In this document: in pieces, positions 1-7,338 of the stretch
Layout of the letters: every line of letters begins with the position of its first letter
Numbering within the stretch: the stretch's first letter is position 1
Source: an uncultured Sulfitobacter sp.
Lineage (GTDB): Bacteria > Pseudomonadota > Alphaproteobacteria > Rhodobacterales > Rhodobacteraceae
Direction of reading: 5' to 3'
Length of the DNA stretch: 16,882 nt
NCBI GenBank assembly: GCA_937923365.1
Contig: CALAIJ010000128.1
Span: 1-16,882, forward strand
The notes under the pieces: model-generated
What the model saw: the letters and a program-made list of their open reading frames with translations, nothing else
Databases searched by the model: none
What the model was told of the DNA's origin: nothing
Made by a program: the position numbers and the translations under genes

Positions 1-422
1 CGGTTGTCTGCATCCTGCGGCGCATGGCAGCCTTGCCCGAGCTGGGCGCCGGATTGGTGGTCTGCGACCGTTCCGGTACTGTTATTTTCCGCAAGTCCGT
101 TCAGGGCTTCAACGTGCCGCGCCACACGGCGGCGTGCCCGCTTTGGCCGCTGTTTGCGGTGCTGGGGCAGCCCGGGTTGGTTTTGTCCGAACGCATCGCG
201 CAGGTCGGGCGCGGTCAGGTGCCCTTTACCAGCTATGCCGCCTGCGAAGCGCAAGCCATGCAGGGCTACAACCAGCCACCTCTGACCCAAGCGGTTATGT
301 TGCTGATCCCTGCCGCCGAAGGCAGCGGCCCCGCGCGGGAAGTGGGCACCACCTGTCGTGTGTGTCCGCAGCAATCCTGTGCAGCGCGGCGTGAACCTTC
401 GATCCTGAACATAGGCACCTGA
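1..422 (+). CDS. ScfR/RamB/PccR-type transcriptional regulator, C-terminal part (5' end outside the window)
   Basis: The reading frame is open from base 3 to the TGA at 420-422, and about 139 residues are visible. The end of the protein, with VGTTCRVCPQQSCAARREPS and its spaced cysteines, is the typical C-terminus of the short-chain fatty acyl regulator domain (DUF2083, ScfR). That domain normally follows an N-terminal XRE helix-turn-helix domain in proteins of about 450-480 residues, and here the DNA-binding half lies off the left edge. Characterised relatives (RamB, PccR, MccR) control acetate, propionate or methylcitrate metabolism and probably sense acyl-CoA, which is family knowledge. 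A response regulator and a symporter-kinase follow on the same strand 110 bases later, which fits carbon-source sensing. The family call is firm; the ligand is unknown. The cysteine-rich tail could hold a metal, which is speculation. Confidence 0.82.
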   Translation, partial: VVCILRRMAALPELGAGLVVCDRSGTVIFRKSVQGFNVPRHTAACPLWPLFAVLGQPGLVLSERIAQVGRGQVPFTSYAACEAQAMQGYNQPPLTQAVMLLIPAAEGSGPAREVGTTCRVCPQQSCAARREPSILNIGT

Positions 423-456
423 CGGATACAGCTTGTGCGCTTGCGCAAATCCGGTT

Positions 457-485
457 TTGACAGCAGCCCGCGTTTCAGTGCACCT
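457..485 (+). promoter_or_regulatory. weak candidate promoter of the response-regulator operon
   Basis: A perfect TTGACA lies at 457-462, but the hexamer 17 bases further on (GCACCT) is a poor -10. The 110-base gap between the ScfR-type gene and the response regulator leaves room for a promoter. A TTGCGCAA palindrome at 441-448 lies just upstream. I cannot place a start site with confidence. Confidence 0.25.
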
Positions 486-532
486 TGAGGGCCGGTGTGC
501 AGCCCGACACGTGGGCCGCGCGGGGAGGACCG

Positions 533-901
533 ATGACAAAACACGTTATCCTCGTCGAAGACGAGATGAACATCGCAGAGGCGATCCGTTTCCTGCTCAG
601 TCAGGACGGCTGGCGGGTGGAGACGCTGGCCAATGGCGCCACCGCCGCGCAGATCATCCGCAAGGCCGCGCCGCAACTTGTCATCCTTGACGTGATGCTG
701 CCCGGCAAGAGCGGGTTCGAGATTTTGCACGAGTTGCGCGAAGATCCCGACTTGCAGGACCTGCCTGTCCTCATGCTGACCGCGCGCGGTCAGGCCCGCG
801 ACCGCGAGATGGCCGAGATGGCCGGGGTCAGCAAGTTCATGACCAAACCTTTTTCCAATACCGAGATGCTGGACGCCGTGCGCGCGCTCTCGGCGGGGTA
901 G
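533..901 (+). CDS. single-domain response regulator (CheY-like receiver)
   Basis: This is a 122-residue stand-alone receiver domain. The acidic pocket is VEDE (E9, D10), the phosphorylation site is D53 in LVILDVMLPGKSG, the conserved threonine is T83 and the conserved lysine is K105 in TKPF. No output domain follows. The ATG at 533 is chosen because GGGGAGGA ends three bases before it and the receiver fold begins at once; the longer in-frame extension to 485 would add 16 residues of no family character. It is most likely phosphorylated by the symporter-type histidine kinase two genes downstream and passes the signal by protein contact or phosphotransfer. The small membrane gene follows after five bases, so the three genes look like one transcript. 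Confidence 0.9.
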   Translation: MTKHVILVEDEMNIAEAIRFLLSQDGWRVETLANGATAAQIIRKAAPQLVILDVMLPGKSGFEILHELREDPDLQDLPVLMLTARGQARDREMAEMAGVSKFMTKPFSNTEMLDAVRALSAG

Positions 902-906
902 GACCA

Positions 907-1176
907 ATGGCGCAAACCCCTCTGTTTCTGGAGCGGCGCAGTTACCGGCGCAGGCGGCTGATGGATGCGGTGCGTTTCCTGCCGTTCCTCGTTCTGGCGC
1001 TTTGGATGGTGCCGTTGTTATGGAGCCTGCCCGGTGAGGCCCGCACAGAGGATGCCGTGCCGATGAGCACTGCGCTGCGCTATGTCTTTGGCATCTGGGT
1101 ATTGATGGTCGCCGCAGGCTGGGCGCTTTGGGCGCGCACCCGCACACCTGTGTCAGACGACAAACAGACCCCCTGA
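907..1176 (+). CDS. small two-helix membrane protein between response regulator and sensor kinase
   Basis: I do not recognise a named family for this 89-residue protein. It starts with a strongly basic stretch (RRSYRRRR, residues 11-17), then a hydrophobic helix at about 22-41, a short loop with acidic residues (about 42-55), a second helix at about 57-76 and a polar tail. By the positive-inside rule both ends face the cytoplasm. It starts five bases after the response regulator, and its stop codon overlaps the ATG of the kinase by one base (TGATG), so the three are almost certainly co-translated. The position resembles that of small accessory subunits found beside some transporters, including small DUF4212-type proteins next to acetate/solute symporters, so a role as partner of the symporter-like kinase domain is a fair inference. 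No function is shown. Confidence 0.75.
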   Translation: MAQTPLFLERRSYRRRRLMDAVRFLPFLVLALWMVPLLWSLPGEARTEDAVPMSTALRYVFGIWVLMVAAGWALWARTRTPVSDDKQTP

Positions 1177-3905
1177 TGGTATCGCTTAACCAACTTGTCG
1201 CCGTGTGTCTGCTGTATGTGGCGGGACTGTTTGCCGTTGCGTTTCTTGCAGAGCGTGCCGCGATGCGAGGGCAGGCGCGCTGGTTGTTACGCTCGCCCTT
1301 GGTCTACACGCTGTCGCTGTCGATCTATTGTACCGCGTGGACTTTCTACGGCGCGGTTGGATATGCCGCGCGGTCGGGTCTTGAGTACGTCACTATCTAT
1401 CTTGGCCCTTCACTTGTCATGATCGGCTGGTGGTGGGTCTTGCGCCGTCTTGTGCGGGTGGGGCGCAGTCAGAGGGTGACGTCTGTCGCTGACCTGATCT
1501 CGGCGCGCTATGGCAAGTCCAATACGCTGGCTTTTGTCGTGACCTGCATGGCGGTTGTTGGGGTCACGCCCTACATCGCCCTTCAGCTACAATCGGTTGT
1601 CTTGTCACTTGCCATCTTTGCCACACCTGACGCTGCATTGAGTGGTCAGGCTTCGGGTCCGTTCAACAGCGCCAAGGCCGCCTTTTGGGTGGCGGCCGGT
1701 CTGGCGGTGTTCACAGTTCTCTTCGGCACACGGAACCTCAACGTAAACGAACGCCACCCCGGTGTTGTGATTGCCGTCGCAGTGGAGGCTGTCGTCAAGC
1801 TGATCGCCCTGCTTGCCGTTGGCGCCTTTGTGGTCTGGGGGCTTGCCGGTGGCGTGGCCGAGACGCTTGAGCGCATTGATGCCTCTGCCATCGGCACGTG
1901 GGAGGTGGCGGGCGGGCGTTGGGTGACGCTGACGCTTCTGGCCGCCGTTGCCTTTCTGTGCCTGCCACGGATGTTTCAGGTCATGGTGGTCGAGAACGAC
2001 GACGAGCGGCATTTGCAGACGGCTTCATGGGCTTTCCCGCTTTACCTGATGCTGATGAGCCTGTTCGTGGTGCCCATCGCCGTGGTGGGGCTCAACCTGT
2101 TGCCCGAGGGGTCAAACCCGGACTTGTTCGTCCTGAGCCTGCCGCTGAGCCAGGGTCAGAACGGGCTTGCGATGCTCGCGTTTCTCGGGGGTTTTTCCTC
2201 TGCCACGTCAATGGTGATCGTGGCCACGCTTGCGCTGTCCACAATGGTTTCGAACCACATCGTCATGCCGATCTGGCTGGCACGCGGGCGCGAGAGTGCG
2301 ACGCAATCAGGCGACGTGCGCCATGTGGTGATCCTGTCGCGGCGGCTGTCCATTCTACTCATCATGACGCTCGGGTATGCCTACTACCGCATTTCGGGCG
2401 GCGGGGCGCTGGCAGCTATCGGGACGATCTCGTTTGGCGGTGTTGCCCAATTCCTGCCTGCCATGATGGGGGGGCTTTTCTGGCGTGGGGCCACGCGCAC
2501 AGGGGCGCTTTGCGGGCTGGGCGTAGGCTTTGCGCTATGGGTATTCACCATGCTGCTGCCCAGCTTTGGCGTGGATGCGGCGCTGTCCGCGCAGACGTTC
2601 GAACAGGGCTTGCTGGGGCTGGGCTGGCTGCGGCCGCAAGCCCTGTTTGGCATCACGGGGCTTGACCCGACGGTACATGCCGTTGTCTGGAGCCTGACGC
2701 TGAACGCAGGTGTGTTTGTTGCTGTATCGCTCTTTACCTTTCCCTCGCCCATTGAGCGGTTGCAGGGCGCGCAGTTTGTGAATGTGCTGGACCATGCGGA
2801 CCCCGGGCGCGGCTGGGCGGCCTCGGCTGCGGGGACCGAAGATCTGATGATCATGGCGCAACGTATCCTGGGGGCGGAAGAGGCACGGCGCTTTTTCCTC
2901 TCCGAGGCGCGCGCGCAAGGGCAACAGGGGGGGCTGCCAGAGCCGACACCACGTTTTGTCCAAGGCTTGGAGCGCGAGCTGGCCGCAGCGGTGGGGGCTG
3001 CCACAGCGCATGCGATGGTCGGGCAAATCGTGGGTGGTGCGTCCGTGTCTGTGCAGGACCTGCTGGCGGTTGCTGACGAATCCGCGCAGATGCTGGAATA
3101 CTCCAGCCAGTTGGAGGCCAAATCCCGAGAAATTTCCCAGACCGCTGCACAATTGCGCCGCGCCAATGAAAAGCTGACCCAGCTTTCCGCGCAAAAGGAC
3201 GCCTTTCTGAGCCAGATCAGCCATGAATTGCGCACGCCGATGACCTCCATCCGGTCGTTTTCCGAAATTCTGCGGGACGCGCGCGGCATGAAAGCCGCCG
3301 ACAAATCCCGCTATGCCTCCATCATTCACGGAGAGACCATCCGCCTCACGCGGTTGCTGGATGATCTGCTGGATCTGTCCGTGCTGGAGAACGGCCAGGT
3401 AACGCTGAATTTGCGCGAGGGACGTCTGGGGGACGTGCTGGATCAGGCGCTCACAACGTCGCTTGCCGGGGCTGCGCGGCCGCTTGATGTTGCGCGGGAT
3501 CCGCAGGCTGAAGGCATCCTGTTGCACACTGATCTGGACCGTTTGGCACAGGTGTTCATCAACCTCATTTCAAATGCCCAGAAGTACTGCACTGCAGAAA
3601 ATCCCCGTCTTGATATCTCTGTGCGCGTTGTCGCGGGAGAGGTTCAGATCGACTTTATCGACAACGGGTCCGGCATACCGGCGGACGAGCGCGAAGTGAT
3701 CTTTGAAAAGTTCTTTCGCATCAAAGGTGTCGAAGGGGAGGGGGCGGGCCTTGGCCTGTCTATCTGCCGCGAGATCATGCACCGGCTGGGGGGGAACATC
3801 ACGTATATGGCGCATGGCACCGGTGCAGGCTTTCGGGTCAGCGTGCCGACTGACCAGCAACCTCAGGAAGGCGCAGATTCTTTGGCGCGCAGTGCTGCGT
3901 CATAA
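1176..3905 (+). CDS. sodium:solute symporter-histidine kinase sensor (CbrA/CrbS type)
   Basis: The protein has 909 residues. Residues 1 to about 525 form a long multi-helix sodium:solute symporter (SSS, PutP-like) body. Residues about 548-648 resemble the STAC domain that links SSS transporters to kinases (ending ADESAQMLEYSSQLE), followed by a short coiled coil and no PAS domain. The DHp domain carries SHELRTP with phospho-acceptor H683, and the ATPase domain shows the N box (INLISNAQKY), the G1 box starting at D829 (DNGSGIP) and GEGAGLGLS. The ATG at 1176 overlaps the stop of the preceding gene and starts directly before the first hydrophobic segment, so it is preferred to an upstream start at 1128. 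Relatives CbrA and CrbS sense or import small carboxylates or amino acids and control their use. With the ScfR-type gene and the receiver upstream, a carboxylate signal is the best inference. Three runs of seven G fall inside the gene. Confidence 0.93.
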   Translation: MVSLNQLVAVCLLYVAGLFAVAFLAERAAMRGQARWLLRSPLVYTLSLSIYCTAWTFYGAVGYAARSGLEYVTIYLGPSLVMIGWWWVLRRLVRVGRSQRVTSVADLISARYGKSNTLAFVVTCMAVVGVTPYIALQLQSVVLSLAIFATPDAALSGQASGPFNSAKAAFWVAAGLAVFTVLFGTRNLNVNERHPGVVIAVAVEAVVKLIALLAVGAFVVWGLAGGVAETLERIDASAIGTWEVAGGRWVTLTLLAAVAFLCLPRMFQVMVVENDDERHLQTASWAFPLYLMLMSLFVVPIAVVGLNLLPEGSNPDLFVLSLPLSQGQNGLAMLAFLGGFSSATSMVIVATLALSTMVSNHIVMPIWLARGRESATQSGDVRHVVILSRRLSILLIMTLGYAYYRISGGGALAAIGTISFGGVAQFLPAMMGGLFWRGATRTGALCGLGVGFALWVFTMLLPSFGVDAALSAQTFEQGLLGLGWLRPQALFGITGLDPTVHAVVWSLTLNAGVFVAVSLFTFPSPIERLQGAQFVNVLDHADPGRGWAASAAGTEDLMIMAQRILGAEEARRFFLSEARAQGQQGGLPEPTPRFVQGLERELAAAVGAATAHAMVGQIVGGASVSVQDLLAVADESAQMLEYSSQLEAKSREISQTAAQLRRANEKLTQLSAQKDAFLSQISHELRTPMTSIRSFSEILRDARGMKAADKSRYASIIHGETIRLTRLLDDLLDLSVLENGQVTLNLREGRLGDVLDQALTTSLAGAARPLDVARDPQAEGILLHTDLDRLAQVFINLISNAQKYCTAENPRLDISVRVVAGEVQIDFIDNGSGIPADEREVIFEKFFRIKGVEGEGAGLGLSICREIMHRLGGNITYMAHGTGAGFRVSVPTDQQPQEGADSLARSAAS

Positions 3906-3968
3906 AGGCTCCTTTAACCAATTGCCCTGTATGCAGAACGCTCACGACCGCTCTGCAAGGGGGAGGCG

Positions 3969-5120
3969 ATGGCAGCAGATCCAGAAAATCATGGCGATCC
4001 GCGTCCTGAGGGCGACAGGAGCGCCTTGCACCGTAAGGTCATGTTGGGTCAGCAGGACCGACAGGCGCGCGCCATGTCCTTGCCCAAAGCTTTGCGGCTG
4101 AGTACGGCGAAAGTCGCCAACAAGATGTTGGGTATGGCGATGGCCGTCATCGGTGCGCGCCAAAGCCTGAGTTCGGGGCCCAATTTGCCGGAACATGTGC
4201 CGGACGACCACCTTTTGCTGTTGTTTGATGGCGCAAGGGGGCGCATCGCTGCCGCGATGTTGGAGCCTGCTCTGGTCGGCGGGCTGATGCAGCAGCAAAC
4301 CATGGGTAATGTGACGCCCCAGACCGAAGGTGAGGGCCGTCGCCTCACCGCCACAGATGCTGCTATCTGCGCGCCGTTTGTCGAAGAATTGCTGAGCCGG
4401 GCAGGGGAACTGCCGGAGGAGGCAAGCGAGCGTGACCTGATCAGCGGCTACACCTTTGGCGCCCATGTCGAGGATGCGCGGTTGTTGCTGTTGTCGCTTG
4501 ATGCGGCGGAATACGAGGTGATCCAGCTGACCCTCGATATTGCCGCAGGCAAGCGACAGGGGACGTTGACGCTGTTGCTGCCAGTCGCGGAAGAGGTCTG
4601 CGACCATTCGGGCGATCCAGAAGATGATGCGGCAGCACAGGCCGCGCCCAAAGTAGGGCTCGACAAAGTTGTTCTGAGGCTTGATGTGGAATTGCGGATT
4701 GCGCTCAGCACGCTCACTTTGTCCTTGGGAAAGGTACAGGGTCTGGCCGTTGGGGACATCTTTGATCTGGATGTCCGCGCCTTTGATCAGGCAACTGTTG
4801 TGACCCGTGACGGGCGCAGCATCGCGCGCGGCACGCTGGGTCAGATTGACGGCACCCGCGCCCTGCAGTTGGAGCACCAGTCCAAGGCGCAAAGGAGCCC
4901 GCGCAGACGGGCCTCTGACAGGTCTGCGCTGGACTTGCCAAAGGTCTCTGGTGATGGCACGGGGACGCAGGAGCATCTTCACGATGCGGCACCCGCCTTG
5001 GCAGATATGCGCGACCTAGAAGACGGTTTCGCCGATTTGCCCGATCTGCCGGACATGTCCGATCTTCCCGGTTTTGAGGAAGAGGACGAACTTCAGACGC
5101 TGCAGGCCGGTATCAGATAA
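3969..5120 (+). CDS. FliM/FliN (SpoA domain) C-ring-like protein
   Basis: The protein has 383 residues. Residues about 228-302 form a SpoA (FliM/FliN/YscQ C-terminal) domain with the pattern VVLRLDVELRIALSTLTLSLGKVQGLAVGD, which in flagella and type III systems builds the cytoplasmic ring. The middle region (about 70-215) could correspond to the FliM/YscQ middle domain. The N-terminus lacks the CheY-binding EHIDFG-like motif of true FliM. After the SpoA domain comes a basic linker and then an acidic, proline-containing tail with repeated D-L-P units (about 345-375). The start is supported by AAGGGGGAGG just before the ATG. It lies 63 bases after the sensor kinase on the same strand with no visible terminator, and no other flagellar gene is in view. 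It may act at a flagellar motor encoded elsewhere or serve another switch-like role. The domain call is firm and the role is open. Confidence 0.85.
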   Translation: MAADPENHGDPRPEGDRSALHRKVMLGQQDRQARAMSLPKALRLSTAKVANKMLGMAMAVIGARQSLSSGPNLPEHVPDDHLLLLFDGARGRIAAAMLEPALVGGLMQQQTMGNVTPQTEGEGRRLTATDAAICAPFVEELLSRAGELPEEASERDLISGYTFGAHVEDARLLLLSLDAAEYEVIQLTLDIAAGKRQGTLTLLLPVAEEVCDHSGDPEDDAAAQAAPKVGLDKVVLRLDVELRIALSTLTLSLGKVQGLAVGDIFDLDVRAFDQATVVTRDGRSIARGTLGQIDGTRALQLEHQSKAQRSPRRRASDRSALDLPKVSGDGTGTQEHLHDAAPALADMRDLEDGFADLPDLPDMSDLPGFEEEDELQTLQAGIR

Positions 5121-5535
5121 ACGGCTGGTGCAGGACATGTTCTATGTTGCGCAGGTCATAGCCGTTGGCCTGTGCAGCGCCGACAATCTCAGCCACGGGC
5201 AATGCCCCCGCTTGCCCCAAGGCCCATGCAATGGTGGAGCGGGTGCCGGATGCGCAATAGGCCAGCACCACATCCTCGCTGTCAGCGCCGACCCTACGGT
5301 TTTGGGCGATGACGTCAGGCACCATGGACTGATGCCCCAGAGGGACTTCTTCGAACCGCAGTCCAGCCGCTTCGGTGGCTTGCCGGATGGCCGCCGCCTG
5401 ATGGCTTGCGGGCACTTCCATATCCGGCCGGTTGCACAGAATGCAGGTGATGCCTGCCTCCTTGATGGCGGGAAGATCCTCTGCGCTGATCTGAGGCGCC
5501 ACGAAATAGCGGGGGGTGAGCTGGCGAATATCCAT
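5113..5535 (-). CDS. DUF442 (TIGR01244) sulfurtransferase/phosphatase-like protein
   Basis: The 140-residue protein begins with the family pattern QISAEDLPAIKEAGITCILCNRPD and has the active-site loop YCASGTRS, with the candidate catalytic cysteine at C94 followed by four residues and an arginine, as in rhodanese-like loops. In many proteobacteria this domain is fused to the N-terminus of the beta-lactamase-like Blh/persulfide dioxygenase; here it is a separate gene, last in the sulfur operon, eight bases after the preceding transporter. A role in handling sulfane sulfur produced with the dioxygenase is inferred from family and context; a protein phosphatase activity is the alternative. Its stop codon lies inside the last codons of the convergent FliM-like gene, so the two coding regions overlap by eight bases. 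Confidence 0.88.
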   Translation of the reverse strand: MDIRQLTPRYFVAPQISAEDLPAIKEAGITCILCNRPDMEVPASHQAAAIRQATEAAGLRFEEVPLGHQSMVPDVIAQNRRVGADSEDVVLAYCASGTRSTIAWALGQAGALPVAEIVGAAQANGYDLRNIEHVLHQPFI

Positions 5536-5543
5536 AGGTCGGT

Positions 5544-5975
5544 TTACGCCTGCGCCCGGTTGGTGTCCAGACGGCGCGCCGCCATGGGGGCCAGCCCCAT
5601 GCCAAGGATCATCGCGGCCAAAAAGACGATCCCGCCCGCCCCGCCATAGCTAACCGAGGCAATCGAAGGTCCGGGGCAAAGGCCCACCAGCCCCCATCCC
5701 GCGCCGAAAAGGACGGCGCCGAGGATCAATCTGCGGTCCAGTACCGGATCGGGCTTGGCAGGAAACGTCCCGCCTGCAAGCGGGGTCCGGCTGGCGGTCA
5801 GTTGCCACGCCACAGCCATTGGCAGGATCGCACCGCCCATGACAAAGGCCAGCGTCGGGTCCCACGCGCCAAAGAAGTCAAGGAAACCTTGCACCTTGGC
5901 AGTGTCGGTCATGCCAGAGACATGCAGGCCCGCGCCAAAAAGGCCACCTGCGCAAAGGGCGATCAGAAGACGCAT
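5544..5975 (-). CDS. YeeE/YedE family half-transporter (DUF6691, PmpB type)
   Basis: The 143-residue membrane protein has about four hydrophobic segments. It carries the conserved GLVGLCPGPS motif with C100, the signature of the second half of split YeeE/YedE sulfur transporters. Characterised YeeE (TsuA) imports thiosulfate through a path lined by conserved cysteines; the split Pmp-type pairs found with persulfide dioxygenases are thought to move a sulfur compound, of uncertain identity and direction. The start lies one base after the stop of the partner half, so translation is coupled. The two halves together match the size of a full-length YeeE protein. The family is certain and the substrate is not. 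Confidence 0.9.
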   Translation of the reverse strand: MRLLIALCAGGLFGAGLHVSGMTDTAKVQGFLDFFGAWDPTLAFVMGGAILPMAVAWQLTASRTPLAGGTFPAKPDPVLDRRLILGAVLFGAGWGLVGLCPGPSIASVSYGGAGGIVFLAAMILGMGLAPMAARRLDTNRAQA

Positions 5976-5976
5976 A

Positions 5977-6402
5977 TCACAGCCCTTCGATCAGGTTGCG
6001 CAACAGCACGACGGTCACAGCGCCCGCGGCGATATAGACCAAGGTTGCCACGATCCCGCGCATGTTCAGCCGCGAGATGCCGCAGACCCCGTGGCCCGAC
6101 GTACAGCCATTGCCGATGCGGGTGCCCAGACCAACCAGCAGGCCCGCCACCATGATCAATCCCAGATTGCTGGTTATATGGGTTGCCACTGTCGGGGCGC
6201 TGCCCAACTGCAGCAATGCGGGCACCGCCACAAGTGCGGCCAGAAACGCACCACGCTCCGCCCATGCGGTGCGGGCAGAGCCGTCGATCAGGCCCCCAAG
6301 GATGCCGCTGACGCCCATGATGCGGCCATTGCCCAGCAGGTAAAGTGCAGCGGCGCAGCCGATCATCAGCCCGCCGAACAGGCCAAATATCCAGTCAATC
6401 AT
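5977..6402 (-). CDS. YeeE/YedE family half-transporter (PmpA type)
   Basis: The 141-residue membrane protein has about four hydrophobic segments. The motif GNGCTSGHGVCGISR (residues 98-112), with C100 and C107, is the hallmark of the first half of split YeeE/YedE sulfur transporters. It is the second gene of the operon, starting 11 bases after the persulfide dioxygenase, and runs directly into the second half. Expected to sit in the inner membrane as a complex with the next gene product. As in Pmp-type systems described with ETHE1-like enzymes and ArsR-family repressors, it probably handles a sulfur species such as thiosulfate, sulfite or persulfide; which one cannot be read from the sequence. 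Confidence 0.92.
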   Translation of the reverse strand: MIDWIFGLFGGLMIGCAAALYLLGNGRIMGVSGILGGLIDGSARTAWAERGAFLAALVAVPALLQLGSAPTVATHITSNLGLIMVAGLLVGLGTRIGNGCTSGHGVCGISRLNMRGIVATLVYIAAGAVTVVLLRNLIEGL

Positions 6403-6413
6403 GTGTGTGTCCT

Positions 6414-7298
6414 TCAGAGTTTGTTTATGGGCAGCTTCAGCATCACAGTGCCGTCTGCCTCTGGCTCGGGCATATGGCCCGCGCGCATGTTGATTTGCAG
6501 TGATGGCACGATCAGTTTGGGCATGCCCAGGGTCGCGTCCCGTGTCTCGCGCAGGGTCACGAATTCAGCCTGCGGCGTGCCCCCGCCAATGTGCACATTG
6601 GCAGCCTTTTGCGCGGCGACGGTTGTTTCCCACGCGAAATCCTCGCGCCCGGGTGCCTTGTAGTCGTGACCCACAAAGATGCGTGTCTCGTCCGGCAGCG
6701 CCAGTATCCGCTGGATCGAGGCATAGAGATCATCCGCCGATCCCCCCGGAAAGTCGCAGCGTGCCGTGCCAAAGTCCGGCATGAACAACGTGTCACCCAC
6801 AAAAGCCGCATTACCGATCACATAGGTAAGGCAGGCAGGCGTATGGCCGGGCGTGTGCATCACATCGCAGCGCATCTGGCCAATGTGCAGGCTGTCCCCG
6901 TCCGACCAAAGCGCATCGAATTGCGAACCATCACGTTGGAAGGCTGTGCCTTCGTTGAAAACCTTGCCAAAAGTATCCTGTACAGTTGTGATCCCGGCTC
7001 CGATGCCGATCTTGCCGCCCAGACGTTCTTGCAGGTAGGGCGCCGCAGAAAGGTGATCTGCATGCACGTGGCTTTCCAGTATCCACTGGGTCTGAAGTTT
7101 TTGGTCCTGCACAAAGGCTACGATCTTGTCCGCCGAGGCCGTGTCCGTGCGTCCCGCAGCATGATCGAAATCAAGCACGGAATCGATGATCGCGCAGGCA
7201 GACCCTTCGGGGTCCTGCACCACATAGCTGACCGTATTGGTTGCCGTGTCGAAAAAAGCGGTGACGACAGGTTTTGCGGCGGGCAGGTCGATGGGCAT
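6414..7298 (-). CDS. ETHE1-like persulfide dioxygenase (metallo-beta-lactamase fold, Blh type)
   Basis: The protein has 294 residues. The metal-site motif SHVHADHLSA (H77, H79, D81, H82) is followed by HTPGHT (H152), GDTLF (D169) and GHDY (H211). By homology to ETHE1, the single iron would be held by H77, H152 and D169. The family oxidises glutathione persulfide to sulfite and glutathione, the central step of sulfide detoxification. I choose the ATG at 7298 over an in-frame GTG at 7307, because the ribosome binding site GAGGTG overlaps that GTG and lies five bases before the ATG. There is no fused DUF442 or rhodanese domain; a DUF442 protein is encoded separately at the end of the operon. It is the first gene after a promoter with an SqrR/BigR-like palindrome, so sulfide-induced expression is likely. 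Confidence 0.94.
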   Translation of the reverse strand: MPIDLPAAKPVVTAFFDTATNTVSYVVQDPEGSACAIIDSVLDFDHAAGRTDTASADKIVAFVQDQKLQTQWILESHVHADHLSAAPYLQERLGGKIGIGAGITTVQDTFGKVFNEGTAFQRDGSQFDALWSDGDSLHIGQMRCDVMHTPGHTPACLTYVIGNAAFVGDTLFMPDFGTARCDFPGGSADDLYASIQRILALPDETRIFVGHDYKAPGREDFAWETTVAAQKAANVHIGGGTPQAEFVTLRETRDATLGMPKLIVPSLQINMRAGHMPEPEADGTVMLKLPINKL

Positions 7299-7338
7299 CG
7301 GGGTCACCTCATTGGAAAAGGGCAGCGTCGCTTGGGAT

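Noticed and set aside
441..448. TTGCGCAA palindrome as an ScfR/PccR operator
   Set aside because: As I recall, the known family sites are built on TTTGCAAA; this single eight-base palindrome differs at the centre and has no second copy close by.
266..1147. Long open frame of 293 codons on the - strand opposite the response regulator and small membrane gene
   Set aside because: It lies antisense to well-supported genes, has no family character and is rich in Arg, Pro, His and Gly, as expected from high-GC shadow frames.
2384..3527. Two long - strand open frames opposite the kinase gene (306 and 330 codons)
   Set aside because: They are antisense to the STAC and kinase regions, whose motifs are unmistakable; the frames show no domain and no ribosome binding site.
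3942..4982. 346-codon - strand open frame opposite the FliM-like gene
   Set aside because: The + strand frame carries a clear SpoA domain and a good ribosome binding site; the antisense frame is low in recognisable structure.
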